Position numbers and translations under genes: made by a program. A stretch of DNA of 64,000 nucleotides, taken from positions 638,135 to 702,134 of the forward strand of contig NZ_JAIVKU010000003.1 in assembly GCF_020524165.1 (NCBI RefSeq), read 5' to 3'. The stretch comes from Guptibacillus hwajinpoensis. Its GTDB lineage: Bacteria > Bacillota > Bacilli > Bacillales > Guptibacillaceae. The notes under the pieces were generated by a model. It made no database searches, was not told the DNA's origin, and saw nothing but the letters and a program-made list of their open reading frames with translations. Shown piece after piece: positions 53,351 through 63,280 of this stretch (within the stretch, counting starts at the first letter, position 1; the number at the start of each line of letters is the position of its first letter).

Positions 53351-54436
53351 ATGCGTTTACGCGGAATTGGATTCGCGCTATTGTTGCTTTCATGTATATT
53401 AACAATATCTGGCTGTGGTTTCGGTTTTGAGAAGTCATTGAAGGAAATTGATCCTCCAAAAGTTGATTATGTCAAGGACGGGGAGCAAATGCAGGATAAG
53501 GAGACTGGTGCAACTAAGGAAGGGGAGGTAGAAGAGGCGACAGGAGACGAACCGTCTGAAGAAGCAAGTGGAATGACAACGCGGCAACTTTATCTACTTG
53601 ATGCAAACGGAATGGTGGTACCTCAGAGTTTTCAGCTTCCGGCAGTAGAAAGTGCTGCAAAACAGGCACTTGAATACCTGGTGATTGACGGTCCCGTTAC
53701 AGAGATGCTTCCGAATGGGTTTAAAGCTGTTTTACCTGCAGGAACGGTGGTTCAGGGAATTGACCAGGTGGATGAGACATTAGTTGTGGATTTTTCAAAC
53801 GAATTTAAAGACTATGCCGCTGAAAATGAAAAACAAATTCTTGAAGCTGTCACATGGACGCTTACTCAATTTGATGGCGTCAAGAAAGTGAAAATTCAAA
53901 TCAATGGCTACGATCAGTCAGAAATGCCCGTTAATGGTACCCCTATTGGTGAAAGTGTGAGCCGAGCTAACGGAATCAATCACGAAATGGGTAATGTTGT
54001 AGACGTCTCCAACAGCGAAGATATTACGGTTTACTTCATGGCTCAAAACGAAGACTATTCTTATTATGTGCCGGTAACAAAGCGAATGGAAGGCGTATCC
54101 AACGATGTAAGAGGCGTATTAAAAGGCTTGATGGAAGGCCCGCCTGTTCAATCTGGATTATTTAGTCAGTTTTCGAAAGATATCAAATTACTTGGCGCAA
54201 ATGAAGAGGACGGATTATTAACACTTGACTTCAATGAAGCCATTTTAACTGGATCAGAAGAAATGGTTTTGCAGCAAGATCTGTTAAATAGCCTTGTCCT
54301 TTCGTTAACTGAGCAAACAGATATCAATGAAGTAGCTATAACAGTGGATGGTCATCCTGAAGTAATGGATGAATCTGGGAACGCATTGAGCGAACCCGTT
54401 TCAAGGCCAGAAGACGTTAACAAAGTGGGTTTTTAA
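53351..54436 (+). CDS. gerM: Sporulation/germination lipoprotein GerM
   Basis: 361-residue lipoprotein: signal sequence with lipobox ending SGC (Cys22), an acidic low-complexity linker (about 40-80), then two tandem GerMN domains (about 85-210 and 225-345), each with a VDFSNEF / LDFNEAI type strand. GerM is needed for spore formation and germination. Start ATG 53351 has GGGGAGGG upstream; the frame also opens at 53318. A CATACAAG element (53266-53273) with ATTATTT 18 bases upstream is a weak sigma-E-like promoter. In B. subtilis it also lies between racE and rph. Confidence 0.9.
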   Translation: MRLRGIGFALLLLSCILTISGCGFGFEKSLKEIDPPKVDYVKDGEQMQDKETGATKEGEVEEATGDEPSEEASGMTTRQLYLLDANGMVVPQSFQLPAVESAAKQALEYLVIDGPVTEMLPNGFKAVLPAGTVVQGIDQVDETLVVDFSNEFKDYAAENEKQILEAVTWTLTQFDGVKKVKIQINGYDQSEMPVNGTPIGESVSRANGINHEMGNVVDVSNSEDITVYFMAQNEDYSYYVPVTKRMEGVSNDVRGVLKGLMEGPPVQSGLFSQFSKDIKLLGANEEDGLLTLDFNEAILTGSEEMVLQQDLLNSLVLSLTEQTDINEVAITVDGHPEVMDESGNALSEPVSRPEDVNKVGF

Positions 54437-54564
54437 AATAGAATATGATAGGATGTAGAGGCAGGGAAACTGCCTCTTTTCCATGTTGATAAGAGAGGTA
54501 GATGATGATTGAATTAAGTGACATCAGGTGAAAAAGCGAACGATTTGTTATTAGGAGGACAAGT

Positions 54565-55323
54565 ATGAGAGTAGATGGGCGTCAGGAAAATGAATTGAGA
54601 GCGATACATATTGAAAGAGACTATATAAAGCATCCAGAAGGCTCTGTTTTGATAACTGTAGGCGATACAAAAGTAATCTGCTCTGCTTCTATTGAGGATC
54701 GAGTTCCTCCATTTATGCGTGGACAGGGGAAGGGATGGATTGCAGCAGAATATGCGATGTTACCGCGTGCGACTGAGCAGCGAAACATTAGGGAATCAAG
54801 TAAGGGAAAAGTGGCTGGACGTACGATGGAGATTCAGCGTTTAATCGGAAGGGCGCTACGTACCGTAGTTGATCTTGATGCGCTTGGGGAACGTACAATC
54901 TGGATAGATTGTGATGTCATACAGGCTGACGGGGGGACACGTACTGCCTCTATTACTGGAGCATTTGTGGCACTCGTCATTGCCGTTGAAAAAGGAATGG
55001 CGCGCAAGCAAATCAAGAAAATGCCTATCACTAATTTTCTTGCCGCTACGTCGGTTGGCATAGACAAAAATGGGTCAGCGTTATTAGATTTATGCTATAG
55101 AGAAGATTCTTCCGCTCAAGTCGATATGAATATTGTACTGACAGGTAGTGGAGAATTTGTTGAATTACAGGGAACAGGAGAAGAAGCAACATTCAATATG
55201 GATCAACTGAATGAAATGCTGGCCCTTGGAAAAGCAGGGGTTGAGGAATTAATTAAAATTCAAGCTGAAGTGATTGGTGACTTCGCGACGAAGATAAAGG
55301 AGGCTCCCTCATCTAATGCGTAA
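54565..55323 (+). CDS. rph: Ribonuclease PH
   Basis: 252-residue phosphorolytic 3'-5' exoribonuclease that trims tRNA 3' ends. Family motifs: [12 protein letters not shown] start, [47 protein letters not shown] and [30 protein letters not shown] precedes the ATG. Overlaps the next gene by 8 bases. Confidence 0.96.
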   Translation: MRVDGRQENELRAIHIERDYIKHPEGSVLITVGDTKVICSASIEDRVPPFMRGQGKGWIAAEYAMLPRATEQRNIRESSKGKVAGRTMEIQRLIGRALRTVVDLDALGERTIWIDCDVIQADGGTRTASITGAFVALVIAVEKGMARKQIKKMPITNFLAATSVGIDKNGSALLDLCYREDSSAQVDMNIVLTGSGEFVELQGTGEEATFNMDQLNEMLALGKAGVEELIKIQAEVIGDFATKIKEAPSSNA

Positions 55324-55909
55324 GCTCCTTATTGCCACACAAAATGAAGGGAAAGTAAAAGAATTCAAGCGAAGATTCGAATCAGCTGAGTTAAGCGTTC
55401 TTTCTTTATTAGATATTGAAAATGCTCCAGATGTGGCTGAAACCGGGAGCACCTTCGCTGAGAACGCCGTTTTAAAAGCGGAAGCAATCATGAAACTCAC
55501 AAATCAGCCTGTCATTGCGGATGATTCGGGGCTAGTTATTGATGCGCTTGATGGAGATCCTGGCGTCTACTCTGCGCGCTATGCAGGGCCAGAGAAAGAT
55601 GATGAAGCGAACATTGATAAAGTTTTACAAGAAATGAAAGATGTGCCGAAAGAAAAGCGCAACGCTTCCTTTCATTGTCTCCTAGCAGTAGCAATTCCCG
55701 GTCAAAACACTGAGATATTCTCGGGTACGTGCAATGGCATGATTACGTATGAACGATCTGGAAGTTATGGTTTTGGGTATGACCCGATTTTCTATGTTCC
55801 TTCTTATGACAAAACGATGGCTGAGCTTTCTCCTGAAGAGAAAAATGCGATTTCCCATAGGGGACAAGCGCTCGACCGATTAGAAGAGGCATTCAAAGAG
55901 TTATTTTAA
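55316..55909 (+). CDS. rdgB: XTP/dITP diphosphatase (RdgB/HAM1)
   Basis: 197-residue house-cleaning pyrophosphatase hydrolysing XTP, dITP and ITP. Motifs: [79 protein letters not shown] and [11 protein letters not shown]. Ribosome binding site AAAGGAGG lies inside the end of rph, so the pair is coupled. Corresponds to ysnA in B. subtilis. Confidence 0.95.
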   Translation: MRKLLIATQNEGKVKEFKRRFESAELSVLSLLDIENAPDVAETGSTFAENAVLKAEAIMKLTNQPVIADDSGLVIDALDGDPGVYSARYAGPEKDDEANIDKVLQEMKDVPKEKRNASFHCLLAVAIPGQNTEIFSGTCNGMITYERSGSYGFGYDPIFYVPSYDKTMAELSPEEKNAISHRGQALDRLEEAFKELF

Positions 55910-55928
55910 CGAAAAGAGGTGGCGTAAA

Positions 55929-56441
55929 ATGAAAGTCCTTATTGTTAGTGATAATCATGGATCTGAGGAAGAATTGCAGCATCTGGTAGAGCGACATCAG
56001 CATGAAGTGGCGTGTATGATTCACTGTGGAGACTCAGAATTTGATTATGATGCAGACGAGATGCTTCCATTCGAGGTAAGAGTGAGAGGGAATTGTGATT
56101 TTGATAACCGATATCCTGATGAGTTCGTTCACACAGTAGGAAATAAAACCATCTTCGCCACACACGGTCATCTGTATAATGTGAAGATGACATTAATGAA
56201 GTTGCACTACAAAGCACAAGAAGAGCATGCTGACCTTGTTTGTTTTGGCCATTCTCACGAAGTTTTAACCGAATTTGTAGACGGGACGCTTTTCCTTAAT
56301 CCCGGTAGCGTTAAACTTCCAAGAAGACCGACGATCCAAACATACGCCATTGTGGAGTGGACAAATGATACGGTTCAAGTACATTACTATGATGAAAATG
56401 GAAAAGTGATCGGGGAAATTTCTAAAACATTTTCTCTTTAA
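55929..56441 (+). CDS. ysnB: YfcE/MJ0936-type metallophosphoesterase YsnB
   Basis: 170-residue calcineurin-like phosphodiesterase. Metal ligands in LIVSDNHG (Asp8, His10), HCGDSEF (Asp36 region), VRGNCDF, FATHGHLYNV and FGHSHE, then LNPGSVKLPR. Small single-domain members hydrolyse phosphodiesters in vitro; the natural substrate is unknown. Third gene of rph-rdgB-ysnB, 19 bases after rdgB, with AAAAGAGGTGG before the ATG, followed by a terminator. Confidence 0.92.
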   Translation: MKVLIVSDNHGSEEELQHLVERHQHEVACMIHCGDSEFDYDADEMLPFEVRVRGNCDFDNRYPDEFVHTVGNKTIFATHGHLYNVKMTLMKLHYKAQEEHADLVCFGHSHEVLTEFVDGTLFLNPGSVKLPRRPTIQTYAIVEWTNDTVQVHYYDENGKVIGEISKTFSL

Positions 56442-56449
56442 ATAGGAAG

Positions 56450-56477
56450 AAAAACACAGCCTCTGCTGTGTTTTTTG
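56450..56477 (+). terminator. Terminator of rph-rdgB-ysnB
   Basis: 10-bp stem AAAACACAGC / GCTGTGTTTT with a CTCT loop and T run. Confidence 0.92.
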
Positions 56478-56488
56478 ACTTATTTCTA

Positions 56489-56517
56489 TTGACTTTACGA
56501 ATGCAGTCCGTTATATT
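56489..56517 (+). promoter_or_regulatory. Sigma-A promoter of tRNA-Arg
   Basis: TTGACT (56489-56494), 17 bases, TATATT (56512-56517), ~70 bases upstream of the tRNA. Confidence 0.75.
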
Positions 56518-56594
56518 AATAAATGTCGCTAGAAACTTAAGGAATAAAAACTTAAGGAATAAAAAAGCATCATGACACCTTTGATCATTAGCAT

Positions 56595-56671
56595 GTCCCA
56601 GTAGCTCAGCAGGATAGAGCAACAGCCTTCTAAGCTGTGGGTCGCAGGTTCGAATCCTGCCTGGGACACCA
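56595..56671 (+). tRNA. tRNA-Arg (anticodon UCU)
   Basis: 77-base tRNA with encoded CCA. Acceptor stem GTCCCAG / CTGGGAC with discriminator A, D arm containing TAGCTCAGC...GGAT, anticodon stem ACAGC / GCTGT enclosing loop CTTCTAA (anticodon TCT, reading AGA), and T arm GCAGGTTCGAATCCTGC. It has its own promoter and is a single gene, not part of an rRNA cluster. No integrase or duplicated 3' end is seen nearby. Confidence 0.97.
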
Positions 56672-56915
56672 TTATATATTTTCTGTAAAGGCATTTATCC
56701 TATGTGGTAGAATGGCTTTTTTTTGTTTATCATCTATCTCTAATAAGCTGGTACAGTAACTATAAATGGAGAGGTAAAAGGATTCCACATTCCAGTAGCG
56801 TGCTTCAGCTTGAGTTTACAGGTGGATACTGATAAACTGATACCTAATCGTAGCTGCGCCTTTCCTGCTGTAAACTCTTTTAATAGAGAATATAAGAGAG
56901 TGGAGCGATTACGTC

Positions 56916-57944
56916 ATGGATAAAGAAAAGGATGAAAGGAAAATAGTTTATTTTCCAAACGTGGCAGGCAAGCTTGTCGAAAAAGGAATGGCAGCACTTA
57001 AAGCTAAAGAAATACAAGAGGCACACGAACATTTTAGTCAGCTACTTGAAATCGAACCAGATCATCCGCAGGGGCATTTTGGAATGGTCTTGAGCCTTGT
57101 AGAGATGGGCGATTTGAATGAAGCGTCTGAACGCTGCGAAACAATGATGCAGCAGGGGATCGGAGACTATTACGACATTTTTCAAGTATACATATCAATT
57201 TTAGTTCAGCTTGGAAAGTATCAGAAAGTAGTTACGATGATTGAAGCGGTATTACAAGAAAATCAGCTTCCGTCTAATATTGCGGAGTCGCTCTACCAGC
57301 TGCTTCATTTTAGCAGACAAATGACGAGCTATGATCTTGATTCTGAGAATGATTATGATGCTGGTCAGGAGGAAGATGTTGACAAGCTTATTGCTTATCT
57401 TGAAAGCGATAAGACGGAAAAACAGTGGTTAGCTATTCAAAAATTAAGCACTGTAGATGAAAGTAAGTCTCTCCCCGTATATCTTACATATTTAAATGCA
57501 ACAAACAAAGATCCCCTTCTTAAAAGTTTAGTTTTACAAGTGTTGAGAGAAAAAGAATTGGATCAAGAAGTCGTCGTACATAAGTTCGGAAGAGAGATTA
57601 CAGTAAACCCTGCTACATTAAAGGATATCTTTTTACAAGAATTTTCTTTAAGTGTAAAGGCTAAACTCTCTGACGTAGTTGAACAGGGGAATCCAGCTCT
57701 TTTTGAAATGTGCATGCAAATTTGGTGGCATTATTTATTTGCGATCTCTCCCTTTGAAGCAGAGCCTTCCAATAGTTCCGTGTGGGCAGCTGCTGTTCAC
57801 AAAGTAGCATCTGAAATGAATGGGGAAGATGTGTCGAATGAGGAACTTCGTACATATTACGAAGTGAAGCCTTCTGAGTTTGAAGTCGCTGCCAATCGGA
57901 TCATGAACATTGAGAATCAGCCGTTTTATCGACCGTTCGAATAG
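56916..57944 (+). CDS. ysoA: TPR-repeat protein YsoA
   Basis: 342-residue cytosolic protein. Residues ~20-130 contain about three tetratricopeptide-like helical pairs (for example AALKAKEIQEAHEHFSQLLEIEPDHPQGHFG); the remainder is helical and acidic without a motif I recognise. Likely a protein-protein interaction factor. GAGTGGAGCG upstream of the ATG. The order ysoA-tig-clpX-lonB-lonA is that of B. subtilis. The 244-base gap after the tRNA holds no other gene that I can support. Confidence 0.85.
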   Translation: MDKEKDERKIVYFPNVAGKLVEKGMAALKAKEIQEAHEHFSQLLEIEPDHPQGHFGMVLSLVEMGDLNEASERCETMMQQGIGDYYDIFQVYISILVQLGKYQKVVTMIEAVLQENQLPSNIAESLYQLLHFSRQMTSYDLDSENDYDAGQEEDVDKLIAYLESDKTEKQWLAIQKLSTVDESKSLPVYLTYLNATNKDPLLKSLVLQVLREKELDQEVVVHKFGREITVNPATLKDIFLQEFSLSVKAKLSDVVEQGNPALFEMCMQIWWHYLFAISPFEAEPSNSSVWAAAVHKVASEMNGEDVSNEELRTYYEVKPSEFEVAANRIMNIENQPFYRPFE

Positions 57945-58038
57945 TAATACATGGAAAGAAAATGGTTTTGCTTGCGCTAACGCTCCATTATCGTTAAGCT
58001 GTACTATGGCTAGACGGTTTTCGTTCACGCTGTATGTG

Positions 58039-58066
58039 TTGAAAACTCGCTGTTCTATGTTATAAT
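58039..58066 (+). promoter_or_regulatory. Sigma-A promoter of tig
   Basis: TTGAAA (58039-58044), 16 bases, perfect TATAAT (58061-58066), giving a ~130-base untranslated leader. Confidence 0.75.
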
Positions 58067-58120
58067 ACAATAGTTGCAAACCCATATTTACTAGTAAAAG
58101 AGACCGTTTGAAAGACTGTC

Positions 58121-58146
58121 GACGCTTTTATACTCCAAAAAGCGTC
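58121..58146 (+). other. Hairpin in the tig leader, possible attenuator
   Basis: GACGCTTTT (58121-58129) pairs perfectly with AAAAGCGTC (58138-58146), followed after ATCA by five T residues. It resembles an intrinsic terminator placed inside the leader between the promoter and tig, about 55 bases before the start codon. Confidence 0.5.
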
Positions 58147-58203
58147 ATCATTTTTAAACGCTCGATTAGTGGAAATATATTTATTGTTGGAGGTAATGTG
58201 TAA

Positions 58204-59496
58204 ATGACTGCAAATTGGGAAAAGCTTGAAGGTAACCAGGGCGTTCTTACTGTTGAGGTGGACGCTGCTGAGGTAAATAATGCGCTAGATGAAGCGTTCA
58301 AAAAAGTTGTAAAACAGGTGAATGTACCTGGATTCCGTAAAGGAAAAATGCCACGTTCTCTTTTTGAAAAACGTTTTGGTGTAGAATCTCTTTACCAAGA
58401 TGCTCTTGATATTATTCTACCTAAAGCTTATTCAGAAGCAATTGACGAATCTGGTATCGAGCCAGTTGATCGTCCTGAAGTTGACGTTGAGCAAATGGAA
58501 AAAGGTCAAAACTTGATTTTTAAAGCAACTGTAACAGTTAAGCCTGAAGTGAAGCTTGGCGAATACAAAGGTCTTGAAGTAGAAGAACAAGATACGAACG
58601 TTACAGATGAAGAAGTGGAAGCAGAGCTTAAATCTCTTCAAGAAAAACAAGCGGAGCTTGTTGTAGTTGAAGATGGCGAGCTTCAAGAAGGCGATACTGC
58701 CGTTATCGACTTCGAAGGTTTCCTTGGTGAAGAACCATTTGAAGGTGGAAAAGGCGATAACTATTCACTAGAAATCGGTTCTAACACGTTTATTCCAGGT
58801 TTTGAAGAGCAATTGATTGGTGAGAAAGCTGGCGCTGAAAAGGAAGTTAAAGTAACTTTCCCTGAAGAGTACCATGCTGAAAATCTTGCTGGACAAGAAG
58901 CTACGTTTAAAGTGAAAATTCATGACATTAAGCGTAAAGAGCTTCCAGAACTTGATGATGAATTCGCTAAAGATGTAAACGAAGAAGTTGAAACACTTGA
59001 TGAGCTTAAGAAAACAACGAAAGAAAATCTTGAGAAACAAAAAGCAGAAGATGCTGATGTTCAAAAGAAAGACACGTTGATTGAAAAAGCTACTGAAAAC
59101 AGTGAGATTGACCTTCCATCAGCTATGGTAGATGCAGAAGTAGACCGTATGCTTCAAGAATTTGAGCAGCGTCTACAGCAACAAGGTATGAACCTTGAAA
59201 TGTACTACCAGTTCTCAGGACAAGATGAGAAAGCACTTCGCGAACAAATGCAAGAAGACGGTGAAAAGCGCGTGCGCACAAACCTAACTCTTGAAGCAAT
59301 TGCGGATGCTGAAAATGTGGAAGTTTCAGAAGAAGAAGTGAACGAAGAACTTTCTAAGATGGCTGCAATGTATAACATGGAAGAAGAACAAATTCGCCAA
59401 ATGCTTATGATGCAAGGTGGCACTGATGCACTTAAAGGTGACCTACGTATTCGCAAAGCAATCGATGTTCTTGTAGATAACAGCAAAAAAGCATAA
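58204..59496 (+). CDS. tig: Trigger factor
   Basis: 430-residue ribosome-bound chaperone and peptidyl-prolyl isomerase. N-terminal ribosome-binding domain with the signature [17 protein letters not shown] (~residues 41-57), FKBP-type PPIase domain (about 150-245: [30 protein letters not shown]), and a helical C-terminal substrate cradle. Strongly acidic composition, as usual. GGAGGTAATGTG before the ATG. Followed by a terminator and clpX. Confidence 0.96.
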   Translation: MTANWEKLEGNQGVLTVEVDAAEVNNALDEAFKKVVKQVNVPGFRKGKMPRSLFEKRFGVESLYQDALDIILPKAYSEAIDESGIEPVDRPEVDVEQMEKGQNLIFKATVTVKPEVKLGEYKGLEVEEQDTNVTDEEVEAELKSLQEKQAELVVVEDGELQEGDTAVIDFEGFLGEEPFEGGKGDNYSLEIGSNTFIPGFEEQLIGEKAGAEKEVKVTFPEEYHAENLAGQEATFKVKIHDIKRKELPELDDEFAKDVNEEVETLDELKKTTKENLEKQKAEDADVQKKDTLIEKATENSEIDLPSAMVDAEVDRMLQEFEQRLQQQGMNLEMYYQFSGQDEKALREQMQEDGEKRVRTNLTLEAIADAENVEVSEEEVNEELSKMAAMYNMEEEQIRQMLMMQGGTDALKGDLRIRKAIDVLVDNSKKA

Positions 59497-59521
59497 TAGA
59501 AGCGAATAAACTGGCTTATTT

Positions 59522-59551
59522 GAAACAAGGCGCTTACTGCGCCTTGTTTTT
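59522..59551 (+). terminator. Terminator of tig
   Basis: Perfect 11-bp stem AAACAAGGCGC / GCGCCTTGTTT (59523-59533 and 59539-59549) with T-rich end. Confidence 0.92.
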
Positions 59552-59822
59552 ACAAAAAGAAGTAGTAATGAAATCACACAAAGATGCTAAACATAGTAGT
59601 AGGACAATCATTCGATACATAATAAGCTATAAAGAGTCGTTTTACTTCGTATCCTTTTGCGTTATATGATACAATTTCAATACATAAATAGGATGAGAAA
59701 CCAGTGGTGGATAACCGTTTAGATTGCTTGTTTTGTAATCGAAGTTCAAATGAACAGACGGAGTTCCTTTTCCAGATAGACCTACTCGGGTTTCATCGAG
59801 ATCAAAGGTTAGGGGTGAATTC

Positions 59823-61097
59823 ATGTTTAAATTTAACGATGAAAAAGGACAACTTAAGTGTTCTTTCTGTGGTAAAACACAGGATCAAGTCCGTAAGTTA
59901 GTTGCAGGACCAGGTGTTTATATCTGTGATGAGTGTATTGAGCTTTGCACTGAAATCGTTGAAGAAGAGCTTGGAACTGAAGAAGAGGTGGACTTCAAAG
60001 AAGTACCGAAACCTCATGAAATTTGCCAGATTCTTGATGACTATGTCATTGGGCAGGAGAAGGCTAAGAAGTCACTATCAGTAGCGGTTTACAACCACTA
60101 TAAGCGAATTAATGCATCTTCTAAACCAGATGATGTTGAGCTGGCGAAAAGTAATATTGCGCTAATCGGGCCAACTGGTAGTGGTAAAACACTTCTTGCA
60201 CAAACGCTTGCTAGAATTCTTAACGTACCTTTTGCCATTGCAGATGCTACGTCATTAACAGAAGCTGGTTATGTTGGTGAAGATGTTGAAAACATCCTTC
60301 TAAAGCTAATTCAGGCGGCAGATTACGATGTGGAGAAGGCTGAAAAAGGCATTATCTATATTGATGAAATTGATAAAGTAGCTCGTAAGTCGGAGAATCC
60401 GTCTATTACGCGTGACGTATCTGGTGAAGGTGTGCAACAAGCGCTTCTTAAAATTCTTGAAGGTACAACAGCTAGCGTACCTCCTCAAGGTGGCCGTAAA
60501 CATCCTCATCAAGAGTTTATTCAAATTGATACAACAAATATCCTCTTCATATGTGGAGGAGCATTTGACGGTATCGAGCAAATCATTAAGCGACGCCTTG
60601 GTAAGAAAATTATTGGATTCAGCGGTGAAGCCAAACAAGAGGATCTTAAACCAGGTGAATACTTAGGTAAAGTCCTTCCGGAAGATTTGCTTCGTTTTGG
60701 ACTTATCCCTGAGTTCATCGGTCGTCTTCCGGTTATCGGAAGCCTTGAGCCACTTGATGAAGAAGCTTTAGTAGAAATTCTTACGAAACCTAAGAACGCT
60801 CTTGTAAAGCAATACCAAAAGCTTCTTGAGCTTGATGATGTTGAGCTTGAATTTGAAGATGAAGCCCTCGTTGAGATTGCAAAACAGGCAATTGAAAGAA
60901 AAACAGGCGCGCGTGGCCTTCGTTCCATTATTGAAGGTATCATGCTTGATGTCATGTACGATCTTCCTTCGCGTGAAGAAATTAAAAAGTGCGTATTGTC
61001 TGCTTCTACAGTAAGCGAGAAAACGACGCCAAAATTAATTCTCGAAGATGGCTCAGTCATCGATGAAGATAAGAAATCACCAAAAGAAAGTGCATAA
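59823..61097 (+). CDS. clpX: ATP-dependent Clp protease ATP-binding subunit ClpX
   Basis: 424-residue AAA+ unfoldase partner of ClpP. N-terminal C4 zinc finger (Cys13, Cys16, Cys35, Cys38), Walker A GPTGSGKT (~residues 116-123), Walker [12 protein letters not shown], pore loop region GYVGEDVE, sensor and [17 protein letters not shown] segments, and IGF loop (KIIGFSG) that docks ClpP. The start ATG 59823 follows AGGTTAGGGG about 8 bases upstream. Gap 59552-59822 shows only a weak TACAAT box near 59669. Confidence 0.97.
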   Translation: MFKFNDEKGQLKCSFCGKTQDQVRKLVAGPGVYICDECIELCTEIVEEELGTEEEVDFKEVPKPHEICQILDDYVIGQEKAKKSLSVAVYNHYKRINASSKPDDVELAKSNIALIGPTGSGKTLLAQTLARILNVPFAIADATSLTEAGYVGEDVENILLKLIQAADYDVEKAEKGIIYIDEIDKVARKSENPSITRDVSGEGVQQALLKILEGTTASVPPQGGRKHPHQEFIQIDTTNILFICGGAFDGIEQIIKRRLGKKIIGFSGEAKQEDLKPGEYLGKVLPEDLLRFGLIPEFIGRLPVIGSLEPLDEEALVEILTKPKNALVKQYQKLLELDDVELEFEDEALVEIAKQAIERKTGARGLRSIIEGIMLDVMYDLPSREEIKKCVLSASTVSEKTTPKLILEDGSVIDEDKKSPKESA

Positions 61098-61101
61098 TAA
61101 T

Positions 61102-61130
61102 GAAACCAGCCACCTGTGGCTGGTTTTTTT
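61102..61130 (+). terminator. Terminator of clpX
   Basis: Stem AAACCAGCCA / TGGCTGGTTT with a short loop and a seven-base T run. Confidence 0.92.
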
Positions 61131-61248
61131 GCTTTTACTTGTTCATCTCGACATTTCTTTATAGGAGGGATCCGCTCCGAGCGTAGAAGCCGGATGATGA
61201 AATCAACATCTTTTCCTGAAGATCGTCTGCTCATTTTGGTGATTTCCG

Positions 61249-61278
61249 GTTTATGGAACCAAAGCTCAGGAGATACTA
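61249..61278 (+). promoter_or_regulatory. Sigma-F-type promoter of lonB
   Basis: GTTTA (61249-61253), exactly 15 bases, then GGAGATACTA (61269-61278), matching the forespore sigma-F pattern GywTA-N15-GGnrAnAnTw at every defined position. It is ~33 bases before the lonB start, in keeping with sigma-F control of lonB in B. subtilis. Confidence 0.85.
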
Positions 61279-61310
61279 GTGCTATTGATTATTCATCAGG
61301 AGGTAGGAGT

Positions 61311-62978
61311 ATGAATTGGACAGGGATAGCACTAGCAATACAATTATTCTTCGGGATTGTGATAGGATTATATTTCTGGAACTTACTTCGTAATCAGCGA
61401 ACTCAGAAAGTTTCTATAGATAAGGAATCACGAAAAGAAATGGAGCATTTACGCCGGCTAAGAAGCATCTCTTTAAGCGAACCGCTATCTGAACGTATTC
61501 GACCTACAGGGTTTTCAGAGATCGTTGGTCAGGAGGAAGGAATTCGCACATTAAGAGCGGCGATCTGTGGTCCAAATCCCCAACACGTTCTTATATATGG
61601 CCCTCCTGGGGTAGGGAAGACGGCGGCAGCACGGCTTGTACTCGAAGAAGCGAAACGTAATTTTGGAACGCCTTTCAAACAGTCAGCTGTCTTTGTGGAG
61701 TTGGATGCAACGACTGCAAGATTTGATGAGAGGGGAATAGCGGATCCGTTAATTGGATCTGTTCATGATCCAATTTATCAAGGGGCAGGTGCAATGGGAC
61801 AAGCAGGTATTCCTCAACCAAAGCAGGGTGCAGTTACCAATGCACATGGCGGCATTCTCTTTATTGACGAAATAGGTGAGCTTCACCCAATTCAAATGAA
61901 TAAGTTATTAAAGGTACTAGAAGATCGTAAAGTTTATCTTGAGAGTGCTTATTATAATGAAGAAAACACTACGATTCCGAATCACATACACGATATTTTT
62001 CAAAATGGCTTACCGGCTGATTTTAGGATGATCGGAGCCACAACTAGAACGCCTGATGATATTCCTCCGGCTATTCGGTCAAGATGTATGGAAGTTTATT
62101 TCCGTGAGTTGAGTCAGGAAGAGATTGCTCGCATTGCAACAAGAGCAGCCAAGAAGTTAAATCTCACTCTTGATGAGGACGGGATTGAACGTGTCAGTCG
62201 ATATGCAAGAAATGGGCGTGAGGCAGTTAACTTAATGCAAATTGCAGCAGGACTAGCCATTACTGAAAAACGTGACAGAATAACTGCTGCAGACATGGAA
62301 TGGGTCGTCCATGCAAGTCGACTCACTCCACGACCAGAAAGAAAAATACCGCTTTATCCAGCAGTTGGTGTAGTGAATGGATTAGCGGTTTATGGCCCTA
62401 ACACTGGTGCGTTACTTGAGATAGAGGTTACTGCTGTAAAAGGGAAAATGGATAAAGAAGGATCGGTAACGATAACAGGAATTGTAGAAGAAGAAAGCAT
62501 TGGTAATCAATCTAAATCCATTCGAAGAAAGAGCTTGGCAAAATCTTCTGTAGAAAATGTGATGACTGTACTTAAGTCCATGGGCATTCCTGTAGACATT
62601 TATCAGTTACATATCAATTTTCCTGGAGGTGTCCCTGTAGATGGTCCATCTGCTGGTGTAGCTATTGCCACAGGAATTTACTCTGCCATTAAAGGAAGCC
62701 CTGTGAGTAATAAAATTGCCATGACAGGTGAAATTAGTATTCACGGATTTGTAAAACCAGTAGGCGGTGTTTTTGCAAAAGTGACGGCCGCTCGTGATGC
62801 TGGTGCTGAAATGGCGCTTATTCCAAAAGAAAACGATGAGGAAATGCTCCAAGTAATCAAGGGCATTAAAGTGGTACCCGTTACGCACCTTTCAGAAGTA
62901 TTCGATGCGGCTTTTATGACGGAAAAACACCAAGAGTTTCCTTCCATCGTTATTGGAAAATCCCAGCCCGGAAGTTAA
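61311..62978 (+). CDS. lonB: Forespore ATP-dependent protease LonB
   Basis: 555-residue membrane-anchored Lon-type protease. N-terminal membrane helix (about 6-24), AAA+ domain with Walker A YGPPGVGKTAAA (~residues 99-110) and Walker B GGILFIDEIGE, then the Lon peptidase domain with catalytic Ser447 (DGPSAGVAIA) and Lys490, 43 residues apart as in Lon. It lacks the large N-terminal substrate domain of LonA. ATG 61311 with AGGAGG upstream; a frame opening at 61116 precedes the sigma-F promoter and is rejected. Between clpX and lonA as in B. subtilis. Confidence 0.94.
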   Translation: MNWTGIALAIQLFFGIVIGLYFWNLLRNQRTQKVSIDKESRKEMEHLRRLRSISLSEPLSERIRPTGFSEIVGQEEGIRTLRAAICGPNPQHVLIYGPPGVGKTAAARLVLEEAKRNFGTPFKQSAVFVELDATTARFDERGIADPLIGSVHDPIYQGAGAMGQAGIPQPKQGAVTNAHGGILFIDEIGELHPIQMNKLLKVLEDRKVYLESAYYNEENTTIPNHIHDIFQNGLPADFRMIGATTRTPDDIPPAIRSRCMEVYFRELSQEEIARIATRAAKKLNLTLDEDGIERVSRYARNGREAVNLMQIAAGLAITEKRDRITAADMEWVVHASRLTPRPERKIPLYPAVGVVNGLAVYGPNTGALLEIEVTAVKGKMDKEGSVTITGIVEEESIGNQSKSIRRKSLAKSSVENVMTVLKSMGIPVDIYQLHINFPGGVPVDGPSAGVAIATGIYSAIKGSPVSNKIAMTGEISIHGFVKPVGGVFAKVTAARDAGAEMALIPKENDEEMLQVIKGIKVVPVTHLSEVFDAAFMTEKHQEFPSIVIGKSQPGS

Positions 62979-62996
62979 CGGGCGGGGATTTTCTTT
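62956..62996 (+). terminator. Terminator of lonB
   Basis: Stem AAAATCCCAGCCCG / CGGGCGGGGATTTT (one mismatch) with an 8-base loop, overlapping the end of lonB. Confidence 0.85.
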
Positions 62997-63166
62997 GTAT
63001 CTCTTTCAATTCGTAGAAATTTATCTCAACTAGTAAAAAATGTTGAATAGAAAGAACTGTTTATTTTGCAGAAAAACAACAATTAGGATCTTTGTGTAAA
63101 ATCAGTAAGCAATAAAGCGAGTTTTCTATTCTAAGTAAGTTTTTTTGCAGTTTGAGCAGGGATGAT

Positions 63167-63196
63167 TAGACAAGTAGAAGAAACTTAGGATACAAT
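63167..63196 (+). promoter_or_regulatory. Candidate sigma-A promoter of lonA
   Basis: TAGACA (63167-63172), 18 bases, TACAAT (63191-63196). The 302-base gap 62979-63280 otherwise shows AT-rich sequence without a clear hairpin. Confidence 0.6.
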
Positions 63197-63280
63197 GAAG
63201 TACAACTTATCAATAGTATAAGGTCGGATTAAAATGAACGATATAACGTTTTTATAGTTTGTTGTCTGGAGGTGCCATGA

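Noticed and set aside
56595..56915. tRNA-Arg as an attachment site for an integrated element
   Set aside because: No integrase, no repeated tRNA 3' end and only conserved core genes on both sides.
59704..59901. 65-codon open frame overlapping the clpX start
   Set aside because: Out of frame with clpX, no good ribosome binding site, no recognisable motif apart from a chance CxxC.
60521..61234. 237-codon minus-strand frame antisense to clpX
   Set aside because: Shadow of the clpX coding frame: low-complexity Ser/Arg-rich translation and opposite a strongly conserved gene.
61116..61310. N-terminal extension of lonB by 65 codons
   Set aside because: It begins in the clpX terminator and precedes the sigma-F promoter; the extension has no family similarity.
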